Of a stretch of DNA of 64,000 nucleotides, positions 1 to 9,691 are shown piece by piece. Below the pieces are notes generated by a model, which did no database searches, was not told the DNA's origin, and was given only the letters and a program-made list of their open reading frames with translations. This DNA comes from Nocardia sp. CDC159 (GTDB lineage: Bacteria > Actinomycetota > Actinomycetes > Mycobacteriales > Mycobacteriaceae). Numbering within the stretch: the stretch's first letter is position 1; every line of letters begins with the position of its first letter. Position numbers and translations under genes: made by a program. Location of the stretch: the NCBI RefSeq assembly GCF_023740735.1, contig NZ_JAMRXH010000003.1:124001-188000 (forward strand), read 5' to 3'.

Positions 1-589
1 TCTCGATGCCCACCGACCGCAGCCGCCCCTCGGCCACCGGCCCGATCCCCCACAGCTTGCGCACCGGCAGCGCGGCCAGCAACTCCTGCTGTTCGGCGGG
101 CGAAACGACCCGCACACCATCGGGTTTGGCCAGACCGGAGGCGATCTTGGCGAGCTGTTTGCCGGTGCCCGCCCCGACCGAGGCCACCAGCCCGGTGCGC
201 TCGCGCACCAGCGTCCGCAGCTGTTCGCAGAAGTGGAGCACCTGCCGCGCGGTGGCCCCGGCCAGCTCGTTCGGCTCGCCGAACGCCTCGTCGAACGACA
301 GCGTCTCCAGCACCGGAATGCGCGAGCGCAGCGTGTCGAACACCTGCCCGCTGACCTCGCCGTAAACCACCCCGCGCGGCGGCACCACCACCGCGGTGAC
401 CCCGACCAGCCGCCGCGCCATATGCATGGGCATGGCCGAGCGCGCGCCGAACATCCGCGCCTCGTAGCTCGCCCCCGCCACCACGCCGCGCGCCCCCGTG
501 CCGCCGACCAGCACCGGACGCCCACGCAGCGTCGGCCGGGTGAGCTGCTCGACCGAGGCGAAGAAGGCGTCCATATCGATGTGCAGCAC
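1..589 (-). CDS. dinB: DNA polymerase IV (Y-family), 3' end cut off by window edge
   Basis: Error-prone translesion DNA polymerase. The reverse strand reads [16 protein letters not shown] near the start (the DMDAFF metal-binding motif of Y-family polymerases), then [16 protein letters not shown] (nucleotide-binding finger) and LSFDEAF, the catalytic Asp-Glu motif. A helix-hairpin-helix-like stretch, [19 protein letters not shown], follows as the gene runs off the left edge. The start is uncertain. GTG at 589 puts nine residues before [12 protein letters not shown] at 574 would begin at MDAFF; the frame stays open further upstream. About 196 codons of an expected 350-450 are present. It is divergent from galU. 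In M. tuberculosis dinX neighbours ileS; here ileS lies 9 kb away with other genes between. Confidence 0.9.
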   Translation of the reverse strand, partial: MLHIDMDAFFASVEQLTRPTLRGRPVLVGGTGARGVVAGASYEARMFGARSAMPMHMARRLVGVTAVVVPPRGVVYGEVSGQVFDTLRSRIPVLETLSFDEAFGEPNELAGATARQVLHFCEQLRTLVRERTGLVASVGAGTGKQLAKIASGLAKPDGVRVVSPAEQQELLAALPVRKLWGIGPVAEGRLRSVGIE

Positions 590-843
590 CCAGCGCCGGG
601 CCGCGACGTCCAGACCGCTACCCCCGACCCCCGGATCCTGACGAATTGCTACGGAATAGCTGTTGAATTCCTGACGATCCGAACCCGCTCGCCCCGATGC
701 GCCGCTACCCTGCCCTACCCCCACGAATGCCCTCTGACCAGGCCAAAACCGTGGCGTAGCCGGGGCGGGATCGCGGTTCATGCTCCGCAATCTACGCCCG
801 CCTACCGACAATTCCTGGCGAGCGAGTATGTGATGATCTGACC
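590..843. promoter_or_regulatory. dinB-galU divergent intergenic region
   Basis: These 254 bases separate two divergently transcribed genes and must hold both promoters. I see no convincing operator palindrome, LexA-type SOS box or strong Shine-Dalgarno sequence. No small gene is supported. Confidence 0.35.
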
Positions 844-1743
844 ATGACTATCCGCAAGGCCGTGATCCCCGCCGCTGGCATCGGTTCTCGCCTGCTGCCG
901 CTGACCAAGGCCATCCCCAAGGAGATGCTGCCGGTCGGCGACAAGCCGGTCATCGAGCACACCGTCCGCGAGCTGGTGGCCTCGGGTATCACCGACATCA
1001 CGATCGTGGTCAGTGCCGGCAAGTCCCTGATCCAGGACCACTTCCGGCCGAATCCGGCGCTGGTGGCGCAGCTGCGCTCCGACGGCAAGACCGCCTACGC
1101 CGACGCGGTCGAGGAGGTCGGTGAACTGGGCCGCCTGGGCCATATCACCTATCTGGACCAGCACGGTCCCTACGGCAACGGCACGCCGGTGCTCAATGCC
1201 GCCCGCAATCTGGGCGACGAACCCATGCTGGTGCTCTGGCCCGACGACGTCTTCGTCGCCGAGGTCCCGCGCGCCCAGCAGCTCATCGACGCCTACAACA
1301 AGACCAAGGCCCCGGTGCTGGCCCTGATGCCGATGGACCCGGCCGATTCCAAGCGCTACGGCGTGCCGGTGGTGCGCGAAACCCTGGAAGACGGACTGCT
1401 GCGCATCGGCGGCCTGCGCGAGAAGCCGAAGCCGGAGGACGCGCCCTCGGCCTACGCCGCTATCGGCGGCTACGTGGTCACCCCGGGCATCATCGAGGAG
1501 CTGCGCAAGCAGGTGGCCGACTGGTACACCCACCGCACCGGTGAGGTGTATCTGACCGACGCCATCAACACCTTCGCCGCCTCGAATGCCGTGTACGGAC
1601 AGGTGATTCGTGGCCGCTGGTACGACACCGGCAATCCGGGCGACTACCTGGTGGCCCAGTTCGCCACGGCGCTGGCGCATCCGGAGTACGGCCCGTTGCT
1701 GCGGCAGCTGGTCGCCGGTCAGGAGTCGTCGGGCGCGTTGTAA
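844..1743 (+). CDS. galU: UTP-glucose-1-phosphate uridylyltransferase
   Basis: Makes UDP-glucose from UTP and glucose-1-phosphate, feeding glucan, trehalose and cell-envelope polysaccharide synthesis in the cytoplasm. At 299 aa it has the usual GalU length. The N-terminus carries the nucleotidyltransferase signature [20 protein letters not shown] (residues about 10-29). VLWPDDV near residue 123 is the metal-binding region. [10 protein letters not shown] and the final [14 protein letters not shown] stretch are typical of bacterial GalU. The start ATG at 844 gives the standard N-terminus [12 protein letters not shown]. The last 25 bases overlap the 3' end of the convergent MarR gene, so the two transcripts are antisense to each other at their ends. 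Confidence 0.97.
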   Translation: MTIRKAVIPAAGIGSRLLPLTKAIPKEMLPVGDKPVIEHTVRELVASGITDITIVVSAGKSLIQDHFRPNPALVAQLRSDGKTAYADAVEEVGELGRLGHITYLDQHGPYGNGTPVLNAARNLGDEPMLVLWPDDVFVAEVPRAQQLIDAYNKTKAPVLALMPMDPADSKRYGVPVVRETLEDGLLRIGGLREKPKPEDAPSAYAAIGGYVVTPGIIEELRKQVADWYTHRTGEVYLTDAINTFAASNAVYGQVIRGRWYDTGNPGDYLVAQFATALAHPEYGPLLRQLVAGQESSGAL

Positions 1744-2153
1744 CGCACCAGATATTCGGCGAGCCGGGCGATATCGCGATCGTCCCAGTCGCGAAATCGC
1801 TCGGTGAACGCCCGCCCGCGGGCGCGCTCGGCCGCGCGCGCCACCTTCTTCCCCGCGGCGGTGGCGCGCAGGATGTGGTTGCGACGGTTGGCGGGATCGA
1901 CCTCGCGGGTCAGATAGCCGTCCCGCTCCAGCGCGGCGACCTGGCGGCTGACCGTCGACTTGTCGAGCAGGAAATGCTCGGCCAGCCCGCTGGCCAGGCA
2001 GCCGTCGCGATCGATGACCAGATCGAGGATGCTCGCCGCGACCAGTGACAGTTCCGGATGCAGCTCGGCGGCGCGACCCCGCGCGCGCCGGGCGAAGGCC
2101 GTCAGCTCCCGCTGAATGGTCTGGATCGCCGCGTCACGAGCCGTGGGGGTCAT
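1719..2153 (-). CDS. MarR-family transcriptional regulator
   Basis: A 144-aa winged helix-turn-helix repressor. The DNA-binding core spans about residues 35-105, with recognition-helix region LLDKSTVSRQVAALERDGYL followed by the wing containing DPANRRNH. ATG at 2153 (protein begins MTPTARDAAIQ) is preferred over longer in-frame starts because those would run through the operator array. The gene is divergent from an ABC-2-like membrane protein. Three copies of an imperfect palindrome fill the 76 bases between them, the first starting 2 bases from the start codon. This suggests autorepression and control of the neighbouring membrane protein. The inducer cannot be read from sequence. Confidence 0.9.
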   Translation of the reverse strand: MTPTARDAAIQTIQRELTAFARRARGRAAELHPELSLVAASILDLVIDRDGCLASGLAEHFLLDKSTVSRQVAALERDGYLTREVDPANRRNHILRATAAGKKVARAAERARGRAFTERFRDWDDRDIARLAEYLVRYNAPDDS

Positions 2154-2154
2154 A

Positions 2155-2213
2155 GTTGCATAGTACAACGATCCAGTTGTAGAGTACAACCATCGATAGT
2201 TGTATTTACCAAC
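2155..2213. promoter_or_regulatory. Triple MarR-type operator
   Basis: Three 15-bp inverted repeats of form GTTG-N7-CAAC lie at 2155-2169 (GTTGCATAGTACAAC), 2176-2190 (GTTGTAGAGTACAAC, a perfect 6-3-6 palindrome) and 2199-2213 (GTTGTATTTACCAAC). Their starts are 21 and 23 bp apart, about two helical turns, so bound dimers would sit on one face of the DNA. The array occupies most of the intergenic gap and covers the presumed promoter of the downstream membrane protein. Binding by the adjacent MarR protein is inferred from position and symmetry. Confidence 0.8.
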
Positions 2214-2229
2214 TTTTGGAGTGGATTGC

Positions 2230-3276
2230 ATGGTCTCCCACCAGCTTCGGCATGTCGCCAGACATCTGCTGACCCCGCTGCTGATGTGCGTCGGTATGGC
2301 GCTGGCGTATCTGGGCGCGTTCCATCAGCCGGAGCCCAATCATCTGAAGGTGGCGGTCGTGGGTGCGGACGCGCAGGTGAAGGTGCTGGCGCAGACGATG
2401 AAGGACACCGCGGGCGATCGGCTCGAGGTCGTCACCCTGCCCGACCGCGAGGCCGCGGTGCGCGGGCTGCGCGACCGCGATCTGGCCGGAGCCTACGTGC
2501 CCGCCGCGAAGCAGCCGGAACTGCTTGTGGCGAAGGCGAATTCGGATACCACGGCGATGGCCGTGCAGACGGTGTTCGGCCGCGTCACCGCCGCGCAGAA
2601 CGTACCGCTGCGGACCACCGACATCACCACCCTGCCCGCCGGGGATCCGACCGGCCAGGGGCTGTTCTTCCTGCTGGTGGCGTTGAGCATCGGCTCCTAC
2701 GGCAGCGTCGCCGCGATCGGCGCGGCCGGGGCCGGGCTGAGCATGGGGATGCGGGCGCTGTGCGGGCTGGTGACCTCGCTGCTGGTCGGCACCATCGGAA
2801 TCGTCATGGCGGGGCCGGTATTCGGCGTCGTCGACCACGATTACGCCCAGATCTGGGCGATGGGCTGGCTGTACTCGGCGGGCATCCTGCTGATCGGCAT
2901 CGGGGCGCACACCTTCCTGCAGCGGTGGACCACGCTGGCGATGATGGCGCTGTTCGTGATGTTGAACTTCACCAGCGCCGGGGGCGTCTACCGGCCGGAG
3001 CTGCAGAACGACTTCTTCGGGGTGCTGCACGGGTTCTGGAACGGGGCCGGATTCGTCGAGGGGGCGCGCAGCCTGCTGTACTTCGACGGCGCGGCCGGAT
3101 TCGACGGCCGAATCGTGAGTCTGGTGCTGTGGTTCGCGGCCGGGGTGGCGCTGGTGGTCGTCGCGGCGGCGGCCGAACGCCGCCGGGCCGCGGCGGCGGT
3201 TCCCGCGGCCCACGGTCGGCACGCGGTCGAGTCGAGCCCGGCCGAGGAGGAGATGGAGGAGGCCGTGGGCGTGTAG
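2230..3276 (+). CDS. ABC-2-like / YhgE-Pip-like integral membrane protein
   Basis: A 348-aa membrane protein. A first transmembrane segment (about residues 13-32) is followed by a hydrophilic domain of roughly 110 residues, then five or six hydrophobic segments (VALSIGSYGSVAAIGAA onward) and a charged C-terminal tail ending EEEMEEAVGV. This layout is typical of the ABC-2 permease / YhgE-Pip / DUF3533 group, often paired with TetR or MarR repressors and sometimes linked to export or drug tolerance. No ATPase gene is adjacent. ATG at 2230 is chosen because GGAG at 2218-2221 stands 8 bases before it; GTG at 2221 is possible. Transport substrate unknown. Confidence 0.8.
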   Translation: MVSHQLRHVARHLLTPLLMCVGMALAYLGAFHQPEPNHLKVAVVGADAQVKVLAQTMKDTAGDRLEVVTLPDREAAVRGLRDRDLAGAYVPAAKQPELLVAKANSDTTAMAVQTVFGRVTAAQNVPLRTTDITTLPAGDPTGQGLFFLLVALSIGSYGSVAAIGAAGAGLSMGMRALCGLVTSLLVGTIGIVMAGPVFGVVDHDYAQIWAMGWLYSAGILLIGIGAHTFLQRWTTLAMMALFVMLNFTSAGGVYRPELQNDFFGVLHGFWNGAGFVEGARSLLYFDGAAGFDGRIVSLVLWFAAGVALVVVAAAAERRRAAAAVPAAHGRHAVESSPAEEEMEEAVGV

Positions 3277-3288
3277 GTTTCGCGCGTT

Positions 3289-3312
3289 CCGCCGGTTCAG
3301 AAGAACCGGCGG
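3289..3312. terminator. Bidirectional terminator hairpin between convergent genes
   Basis: Perfect 10-bp inverted repeat CCGCCGGTTC / GAACCGGCGG with loop AGAA. It lies 12 bases past the stop of the membrane protein and overlaps the last codons and stop of the convergent NlpC/P60 gene, so it could serve both strands. There is no U-tract, as is common in actinobacteria. Confidence 0.65.
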
Positions 3313-3830
3313 ATCGCGTAGATGTGGAACTGGTTCAGCGGCGTGAGCACCACGCCCACCCCGTCGCTGTGGGCATTGAGCAGCATCCCGCCCCCGGCGT
3401 AGATGCCCACATGCGAGCCGTCCGGATTCACCACGACCACGTCGCCGGGCATCATCGCGAAGAACGGCACCGGACTACCCGCCCGGGCCTGCTGCCAGGT
3501 CGTCCGCGGCACATTGATGCCGACGTGCCGAAAAGACCACTGCACCAGGCCCGAACAGTCGAAACCCCCCGGGTCGGTGCCACCCCAGACGTAGGGTCGG
3601 CCGATCTGCCAGAGCGCCACCTGCAGCGCGCCCAGGGCGCGCGGGCTGGCCGCTGGCAGATTCGCCAGGCCGTCCGCGCTCAGTGAGGCCGACCCCGTTC
3701 CGGAGCCGGAGCTGCTACCGCTGATGAAGTGCGTATCGGCCGCCGCCGGGGCGGCCCAGATGGAGCCGATCAGAAATCCTGTCAGCGCGGCCCGTAGGAG
3801 CCGGGCATGTCCGCCGTGCAGTGTTGTCAC
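3297..3830 (-). CDS. Secreted NlpC/P60 peptidoglycan hydrolase
   Basis: A 177-aa exported cell-wall peptidase, presumably cutting the D-Glu/meso-DAP bond of stem peptides. An N-terminal signal peptide (hydrophobic LLRAALTGFLIGSIWAAPAAA, cleavage near AAA-DTH at about residue 32) precedes a Ser/Gly-rich linker and the NlpC/P60 domain (about residues 65-177). The catalytic Cys is in GGFDCSGLVQWSF and the His in DGSHVGIYAG; a third polar residue is probably LLNAHSDG. The size matches short RipA/RipD-like enzymes consisting of the catalytic domain only. It stands alone, convergent with the membrane protein gene and separated from pruB by a long repeat-rich gap. Confidence 0.92.
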   Translation of the reverse strand: MTTLHGGHARLLRAALTGFLIGSIWAAPAAADTHFISGSSSGSGTGSASLSADGLANLPAASPRALGALQVALWQIGRPYVWGGTDPGGFDCSGLVQWSFRHVGINVPRTTWQQARAGSPVPFFAMMPGDVVVVNPDGSHVGIYAGGGMLLNAHSDGVGVVLTPLNQFHIYAIRRFF

Positions 3831-4083
3831 TCTTCGCTCGCCCTCCGGTCGGCATACACCACCGCGGACAAGCCCGGCTAACGCTCAACACCTCCGGGCC
3901 CTGCCGGGTGGTGCGGTTGTCTCAGCTGGGTCGATCGGTACAACACAAAGCTCAACTAGACAGTGATAGTTGCTGAGCATAACTCCTGAACGGAGCGAAG
4001 TACGGCAAAATGCGCCATTCGGAAACTTGCGCCCGACCAGTCTGAAACGCCGGAGTACGGCAGCGTCACGTCCCCGGCAGACC

Positions 4084-4225
4084 ACGAAGGCCCGGCCAAC
4101 AAGGCGCGACCCGCAGGATCAAAGGCCCGACCAGCCCATCCGGAGGTCTGACCAGCCCCGTTCGAAGGCCGGGCCAGCCCTATTTCGAAGGCCAGGCCAG
4201 GCCCTATTTCGAAGGCCCGACGAAG
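4084..4225. repeat. Degenerate tandem array, period about 22-24 bp
   Basis: About six imperfect units built round TTCGAAGGCCxGGCCAGcCC, clearest in 4156-4225, where CCTATTTCGAAGGCC occurs twice 24 bases apart. Units decay toward the low-coordinate end. It resembles the other short arrays of this window but has the weakest conservation. Confidence 0.65.
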
Positions 4226-4238
4226 GGGGGCTCACCGT

Positions 4239-4521
4239 GCTCGGCGGACACGACCAGGTGGCGTCACTGTTGGGCGTCGCGCCCGCCGAGCATCGGTTTC
4301 GCATTCCCGGAACCATGGCCCCGGGAAGTGGGCGACAGTGATCGAGCTCCCCTCTCGCGAGAGCGGGCCGCGGGAGTGGGCCCGATCACTGCCATGGCGG
4401 TAACAGTACCACCATTTGCCGCTGAACAACGGCACGTTAGATAACGGTCCGATGTATTTTGCCGCGCTCGACGAGAATGACCGGGTGGCGTCACGAAAGG
4501 GGCACGCCCGTCGAGCGTCGG
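4239..4521. repeat. Pair of about 56-bp imperfect direct repeats
   Basis: 4239-4296 and 4466-4521 align over nearly their whole length, sharing GCTCG, GGTGGCGTCAC, GCCCG and GAGCxTCGG blocks in the same order. The second copy ends 1 base from the stop codon of pruB. About 170 bases lie between the copies. They may come from a local duplication of the pruB 3' flank. Confidence 0.65.
4336..4391. terminator. Nested palindrome downstream of pruB
   Basis: Outer arms CAGTGATCG (4336-4344) and CGATCACTG (4383-4391) are a perfect 9-bp inverted repeat. Inside them is the perfect 12-bp palindrome CTCTCGCGAGAG (4352-4363). It lies about 130 bases beyond the pruB stop. It could be a terminator or a protein-binding site; there is no U-tract. 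Confidence 0.4.
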
Positions 4522-4522
4522 C

Positions 4523-5494
4523 TCACCTCCCCGGCGCGGCCGACCGGAGGAAGAACATGAGGTTGGCCGGGCGCTCGGCGAGTCTCCGGACGAAGTAGCC
4601 ATACCATTCGTCGCCGAAGGGCACATACACGCGCAGGTGCTGCCCCATGCCCACCAGCCGATCCTGCTCGGCGGGCCGGATGCCGTAGAGCATCTGATAT
4701 TCGAAGTCCTCACGCCCGCGCGGCACCGACGTCGCCAGCAGCGCGGCCGCCTCGATCATAGCCGGATCGTGCGTAGCGACCATCGGATATCCCTTGCCGC
4801 CCATGAGGATTCGCAGGCAGCGCAGATACGAGGCGTCCACATCGCGCTTGCGCCGGAACGCCACCGTCTCCGGCTCGTTGTAGGCGCCCTTGCACAGCCG
4901 GATGCGTGCGCCCTCCTCGGCGAAGGCCCGGCAGTCGTCCTCGGTACGACGCAGATACGCCTGTAGCACGGTGCCGACCGTCTCCGGATGATCGCGGCGT
5001 AGCTCGCGCACGATCGACAGGGTGGAATCGGTCGTGGTGTGGTCCTCGGCGTCGAAAGTGACCCAGACGCCGGCGTTCTCGGCCGCCTCGACCACCTTGC
5101 GCGCATTGTTCAGTGCCACCGTGTGGCCGTCCCCGGGCAGCGCCTGCCCGAACGCCGACAGTTTGACCGAAACCTCCAGCGCCCGCGCCCGTTTCGGCTC
5201 GAACCCGACCGGCAGCTGGGCCAGCGCATCGATCAGCGCGAGGTACTCGTCCACCACGTGCTGGGCCTGCGCCGGATCGACGGTGCCCTCGCCCAGATAG
5301 TCGATGGTGACGAACCTGTTGTGCGCCAGGAGGTCTCGGATAGCGCCCAGTGCCGCCTCCCGGGTCTCCCCCGCCACGAAGCGGTCGACGATGCGCTTGG
5401 TGACCGGCATGCGGGTGAGGCTGCGCTCGGCGCGGGGTGAGCGGGAGGCGGCCAGCAGCGCGGGCCGCAGGGGGTTGGTGAGAACCGTGCTCAT
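4523..5494 (-). CDS. pruB: Proline dehydrogenase
   Basis: FAD-dependent oxidation of L-proline to pyrroline-5-carboxylate, the first step of proline catabolism, passing electrons to the respiratory chain. At 323 aa it is a standard monofunctional bacterial ProDH. The TIM-barrel core carries VSVKLSAFGQ (about residue 108), ENAGVWVTFDAEDHTTTDST (about 138-158) and IRLCKGAYNEPETVAF near residue 198. The C-terminal substrate-binding motif is YVPFGDEWYGYFVRRLAERP, in which the paired arginines bind the proline carboxylate. The ATG at 5494 is adjacent to the last base of the pruA stop at 5495, so the two are almost certainly one transcript with coupled translation. The order pruA-pruB with a divergent pruC matches M. 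tuberculosis Rv1186c-Rv1188. Confidence 0.96.
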   Translation of the reverse strand: MSTVLTNPLRPALLAASRSPRAERSLTRMPVTKRIVDRFVAGETREAALGAIRDLLAHNRFVTIDYLGEGTVDPAQAQHVVDEYLALIDALAQLPVGFEPKRARALEVSVKLSAFGQALPGDGHTVALNNARKVVEAAENAGVWVTFDAEDHTTTDSTLSIVRELRRDHPETVGTVLQAYLRRTEDDCRAFAEEGARIRLCKGAYNEPETVAFRRKRDVDASYLRCLRILMGGKGYPMVATHDPAMIEAAALLATSVPRGREDFEYQMLYGIRPAEQDRLVGMGQHLRVYVPFGDEWYGYFVRRLAERPANLMFFLRSAAPGR

Positions 5495-7138
<1,644 letters not shown>

Positions 7139-7218
7139 AGGCAGGAATAAACAGCATTCGGACATTCCGGGCCGTTGTCCGGCAGGACGAATTGCGTCCG
7201 TGATTTTCGTCCGATTGA
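7139..7218. promoter_or_regulatory. pruA-pruC divergent promoter with inverted repeats
   Basis: The 80 bases contain two inverted repeats: CGGACA (7159-7164) / TGTCCG (7176-7181), and GGACG-AATTG-CGTCC (7185-7199, perfect 5-5-5). Both share the half-site GGAC, which may be the PruC-binding element. An AT-rich stretch GATTTTCGTCCGATTGAATG precedes pruC. Regulation by PruC is inferred from the orthologous mycobacterial locus. Confidence 0.55.
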
Positions 7219-8868
7219 ATGAAGAGTGTGAACCGGTTCATACCGCTGTCGGAGCTGCTATCCGCCCTGACCAGCGCCGTTGCCACGCTGCTGGACGCGC
7301 CCGCGGGCGAGGACGTGATCGTGGATTCGGTCGCGTTCATGGATGTGGACGACCTGAACATGGATATGCCGCCGGGACGGGCGCTGCCGGAGGTGTATCT
7401 GCAAGTAGGGGTTGACGACTCCGACGCCACCCGGTGGCTGCACGATCTGGGTGAGCGGTGCCCGCCCGAGCATCGGCCGCGGGTGGTGTTCTCCAAGGGC
7501 GCCTCGCCGCGGCTGCGGGCCGCGGCCCTCGACGCCGGGATCGCGGTGGTGGCGGTGCATCCGCATGCGCGGTGGGAGATGGTGCATTCGCTGATCGGGC
7601 GGATCATCGGCGACGGGGCGGGGCCGCGGGCGGTGGAGTCGATGCCCGCGGTGGACACCGATCTGTTCGGGTTGGCGCATTCGGTGGCGGAGTCGACGCA
7701 CGGACTGGTGAGCATCGAGGACGATCAGTCGCGGCTGCTGGCCTATTCGGCGGACAGCACGGCCTCGGCCGATGTGGTGCGACGGGCGTCGGTGCTGGGG
7801 CGGCAGGGTCCGGCCGGGTATCTGCACTGGTTGCAGCGCGAGGGGGTGTTCGATCGGCTGCGCAATACCGGTGACGTGGTGGAGGTTCCGGCGCAGTCGG
7901 AGTGGGAGACGCGGCGGCGCATCGCGATCGGCATCCGGGAGCCGGGGCGGCGCGGCGGGCGGGGGCGCACGTGGCTCGGCACCATCTGGGTGCAGGAGGG
8001 CGACGCACCGCTGGACGCCGACAGCGCGCGGGTGCTGCGGGGCGCGGCTTCCATTGCCGCACGGGTGATCTGGCGGACCCGCCACGCCCCCACCTCGGAC
8101 GCGCTGCTCATTCAGCGGTTGTTCGGCGCGCACGGCGGCGAGGTGGACATCCCGACCTTCGCCGAAACCTTCGCCGTGCCCGCCGACGGCCGCGCGGCGG
8201 TGGTCGGCTTCGCCCCGCATACCGCGGGCGAGCCTGACGACGACGCGCTGCGCCGAGGCACGGTCACACTTCGCCTGCACGCCAGCGCGTTTCGGCAGGA
8301 TTGTGTGACGACCCGGATCGGCGATCGGCTGTATGTGCTGTTCCCCGAACATCATTCGGTCGACCGGGTAGCGTCGTGGACCCGCCAGGTGATCGGCCAG
8401 CTCGCCGACCGCTCCGGACTGGACCTGCGCGCCGCCATCGCCGCGCCCGTGGACGGGCTGGCCGATATCGCCCGCGCCCGCGCCGAGGTGGACCGGGTAC
8501 TCGGCCGCACCGCCACCCTGCCCGACGCCGATCGGGTCACCACGCTCGCCAGCTCCCGCACCACCGTCCTGCTCGCCGAGATCCTCACTCTCGTCGGCGA
8601 GCACCCCGAACTGCGCGACCCGCGCCTGCACACCCTCATCGACTACGACGAGAAATACTCCGCCGAACTACGCCTGAGCCTGGAGTCCTACCTCACCCAC
8701 CGCGGCGACGTCCGCACCGCCGCAACCCATCTCCGCATCCACCCCAACACCCTCCGCTACCGTATCCGCCGAGCGACCCAGCTCATGGGCATCGATATGG
8801 ACAACCCCGCCGACCGCCTCCTGCTGGAAATTCAGCTCGCGGTCCATCGCCAATCCACCGACTCCTGA
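7219..8868 (+). CDS. pruC: PucR-family activator of proline catabolism
   Basis: A 549-aa cytoplasmic regulator. The N-terminal 150 residues form a PucR-type sensory domain, followed by a GAF-like middle (about 150-290), a GGDEF-like/CdaR middle segment (about 300-430) and the C-terminal PucR helix-turn-helix. That last region reads YLTHRGDVRTAATHLRIHPN then TLRYRIRRATQLMGID. The divergent position next to pruA-pruB matches Rv1186c (PruC) of M. tuberculosis, which activates the operon in response to proline. The start at 7219 follows GAATGAAGA with a weak ribosome-binding site. Its last 37 bases overlap the 3' end of the convergent exonuclease gene. Confidence 0.88.
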   Translation: MKSVNRFIPLSELLSALTSAVATLLDAPAGEDVIVDSVAFMDVDDLNMDMPPGRALPEVYLQVGVDDSDATRWLHDLGERCPPEHRPRVVFSKGASPRLRAAALDAGIAVVAVHPHARWEMVHSLIGRIIGDGAGPRAVESMPAVDTDLFGLAHSVAESTHGLVSIEDDQSRLLAYSADSTASADVVRRASVLGRQGPAGYLHWLQREGVFDRLRNTGDVVEVPAQSEWETRRRIAIGIREPGRRGGRGRTWLGTIWVQEGDAPLDADSARVLRGAASIAARVIWRTRHAPTSDALLIQRLFGAHGGEVDIPTFAETFAVPADGRAAVVGFAPHTAGEPDDDALRRGTVTLRLHASAFRQDCVTTRIGDRLYVLFPEHHSVDRVASWTRQVIGQLADRSGLDLRAAIAAPVDGLADIARARAEVDRVLGRTATLPDADRVTTLASSRTTVLLAEILTLVGEHPELRDPRLHTLIDYDEKYSAELRLSLESYLTHRGDVRTAATHLRIHPNTLRYRIRRATQLMGIDMDNPADRLLLEIQLAVHRQSTDS

Positions 8869-9446
8869 TCCGGCCAGGCACCGCGACGAATCGTGTCGAC
8901 AACGAGATTCGCGATATTCCAGGCATCATCTCCCCCGCGATGATGAGTCCCCTCGAGCGCCATCTCCCGAACCCGCAGCGCCTCGGCCATACCGTAACGC
9001 TTTGCGGTCCCGAGTGATTCGGAAAACACTCGTTTGGCATTGATATGCCGCACACCGAACGGGTACGGCACACCCGTTGCCGCACATTGCCTTTCGAACT
9101 GCCTCCGATCGTCATCTCTCCAGCTCGCCCAGGCCCGCGCCGCGGCGCCATGCTCACTACGCAACAACTCACACGCGGCCGCGAACTCCGCCCCCGAATC
9201 CACCTGCTCCTGCGTCAAAGTCGTAAGCTCCGTACAGAATTCACTCACCACCGACCGCACAGGCCGCACCACAATACTGCGCCTGCCCACCCGCTCGAGC
9301 GCCTGCAGGTCCACCACACACAGCCCGATCTCGATGATCTCACTCACCTGCCCAGGCGGAACCGCCCCCTCCCAACAGGTCGCCTCCACATCGACTACGT
9401 TGAGGTAGCGCTCGTCCATTGCCATGACGGTAGGCGCCGAAGTCAT
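8832..9446 (-). CDS. DEDDh 3'-5' exonuclease (KapD/ERI-like)
   Basis: A 204-aa (or shorter) RNase T-like exonuclease. Motif I is YLNVVDVEATCWEG (Asp and Glu metal ligands). IIEIGLCVVDL forms the first strands, SWRDDDRRQFERQC carries motif II, and THHRGGDDAWNIANLV has the His-x4-Asp pair of a DEDDh enzyme. Possible starts are ATG 9446 (MTSAPTVMAMDERY), 9425 and 9419; the catalytic domain begins right after the last, so all keep it whole. Substrate unknown; relatives trim structured RNA or histone-stem-like RNA in eukaryotes. Convergent with pruC (37-base overlap) and downstream of ileS beyond an array flanked by hairpins. Confidence 0.85.
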   Translation of the reverse strand: MTSAPTVMAMDERYLNVVDVEATCWEGAVPPGQVSEIIEIGLCVVDLQALERVGRRSIVVRPVRSVVSEFCTELTTLTQEQVDSGAEFAAACELLRSEHGAAARAWASWRDDDRRQFERQCAATGVPYPFGVRHINAKRVFSESLGTAKRYGMAEALRVREMALEGTHHRGGDDAWNIANLVVDTIRRGAWPDQESVDWRWTAS

Positions 9447-9477
9447 AGGGGGCCAATCATTTACGTGGCCGTTTGGT

Positions 9478-9511
9478 CCCCGCATCCGGCGCTGGGGCGC
9501 CGGATGCGGGG
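9478..9511. terminator. Perfect 14-bp hairpin flanking the 21-bp array
   Basis: CCCCGCATCCGGCG (9478-9491) and CGCCGGATGCGGGG (9498-9511) are fully complementary with loop CTGGGG. It lies upstream of the exonuclease start and at the low-coordinate end of the array, so ileS transcripts that read through the first hairpin would meet this one. Confidence 0.6.
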
Positions 9512-9676
9512 AAACAAGAAGACGGACGCTGGGGAAACAAGAAGACGGACGCTGGGGCACAAGGCGGACCGCCGGGGAAACACGGCGGACCGCCGGGGAA
9601 ACACGGTGGACCGCTGGGGAAACACGGTGGACCGCTGGGGAAACAAGACGGACCGCTGGGGAAACAGGGTGGACCG
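9508..9676. repeat. Tandem array of eight 20-23-bp units
   Basis: Units follow GGGGAAACAxGGxGGACCGCT. The first two are 23 bp with an AAGAAGAC variant, and the rest are about 21 bp. The array begins inside the right arm of the hairpin at 9478-9511 and ends 15 bases before the hairpin at 9692-9724. The unit core CGCCGGGGAAACACGG resembles that second hairpin's arm, CGCCGGGCAACAGGG. No gene is claimed here, although plus-strand reading gives a collagen-like Gly-Pro-Leu-Gly-Lys pattern. Confidence 0.85.
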
Positions 9677-9691
9677 CAGCGGCCGGCCCGT

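Larger units (their letters stand above)
3831..4522. other. 692-base non-coding region between NlpC/P60 gene and pruB
   Basis: No convincing gene is present; the frames that stay open are low-complexity. The region holds the promoter side of the NlpC/P60 gene (about 3831-4000, AT-richer than its surroundings), a degenerate tandem array (4084-4225), a pair of imperfect direct repeats (4239-4296 and 4466-4521) and a nested palindrome (4336-4391). The last three lie downstream of pruB and may act in termination. Confidence 0.6.

Noticed and set aside
3970..4341. Protein of about 120 residues in the NlpC/P60-pruB gap
   Set aside because: Basic, repeat-derived translation over the degenerate array; no family resemblance or start signal.
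4336..4391. Nested palindrome as attachment site of a mobile element
   Set aside because: No integrase gene or duplicated core at a second site is visible; a terminator or regulator site is simpler.
9508..9676. Possible CRISPR array
   Set aside because: Units are contiguous with no unique spacers, periods differ between loci, and no cas gene is present in the window.
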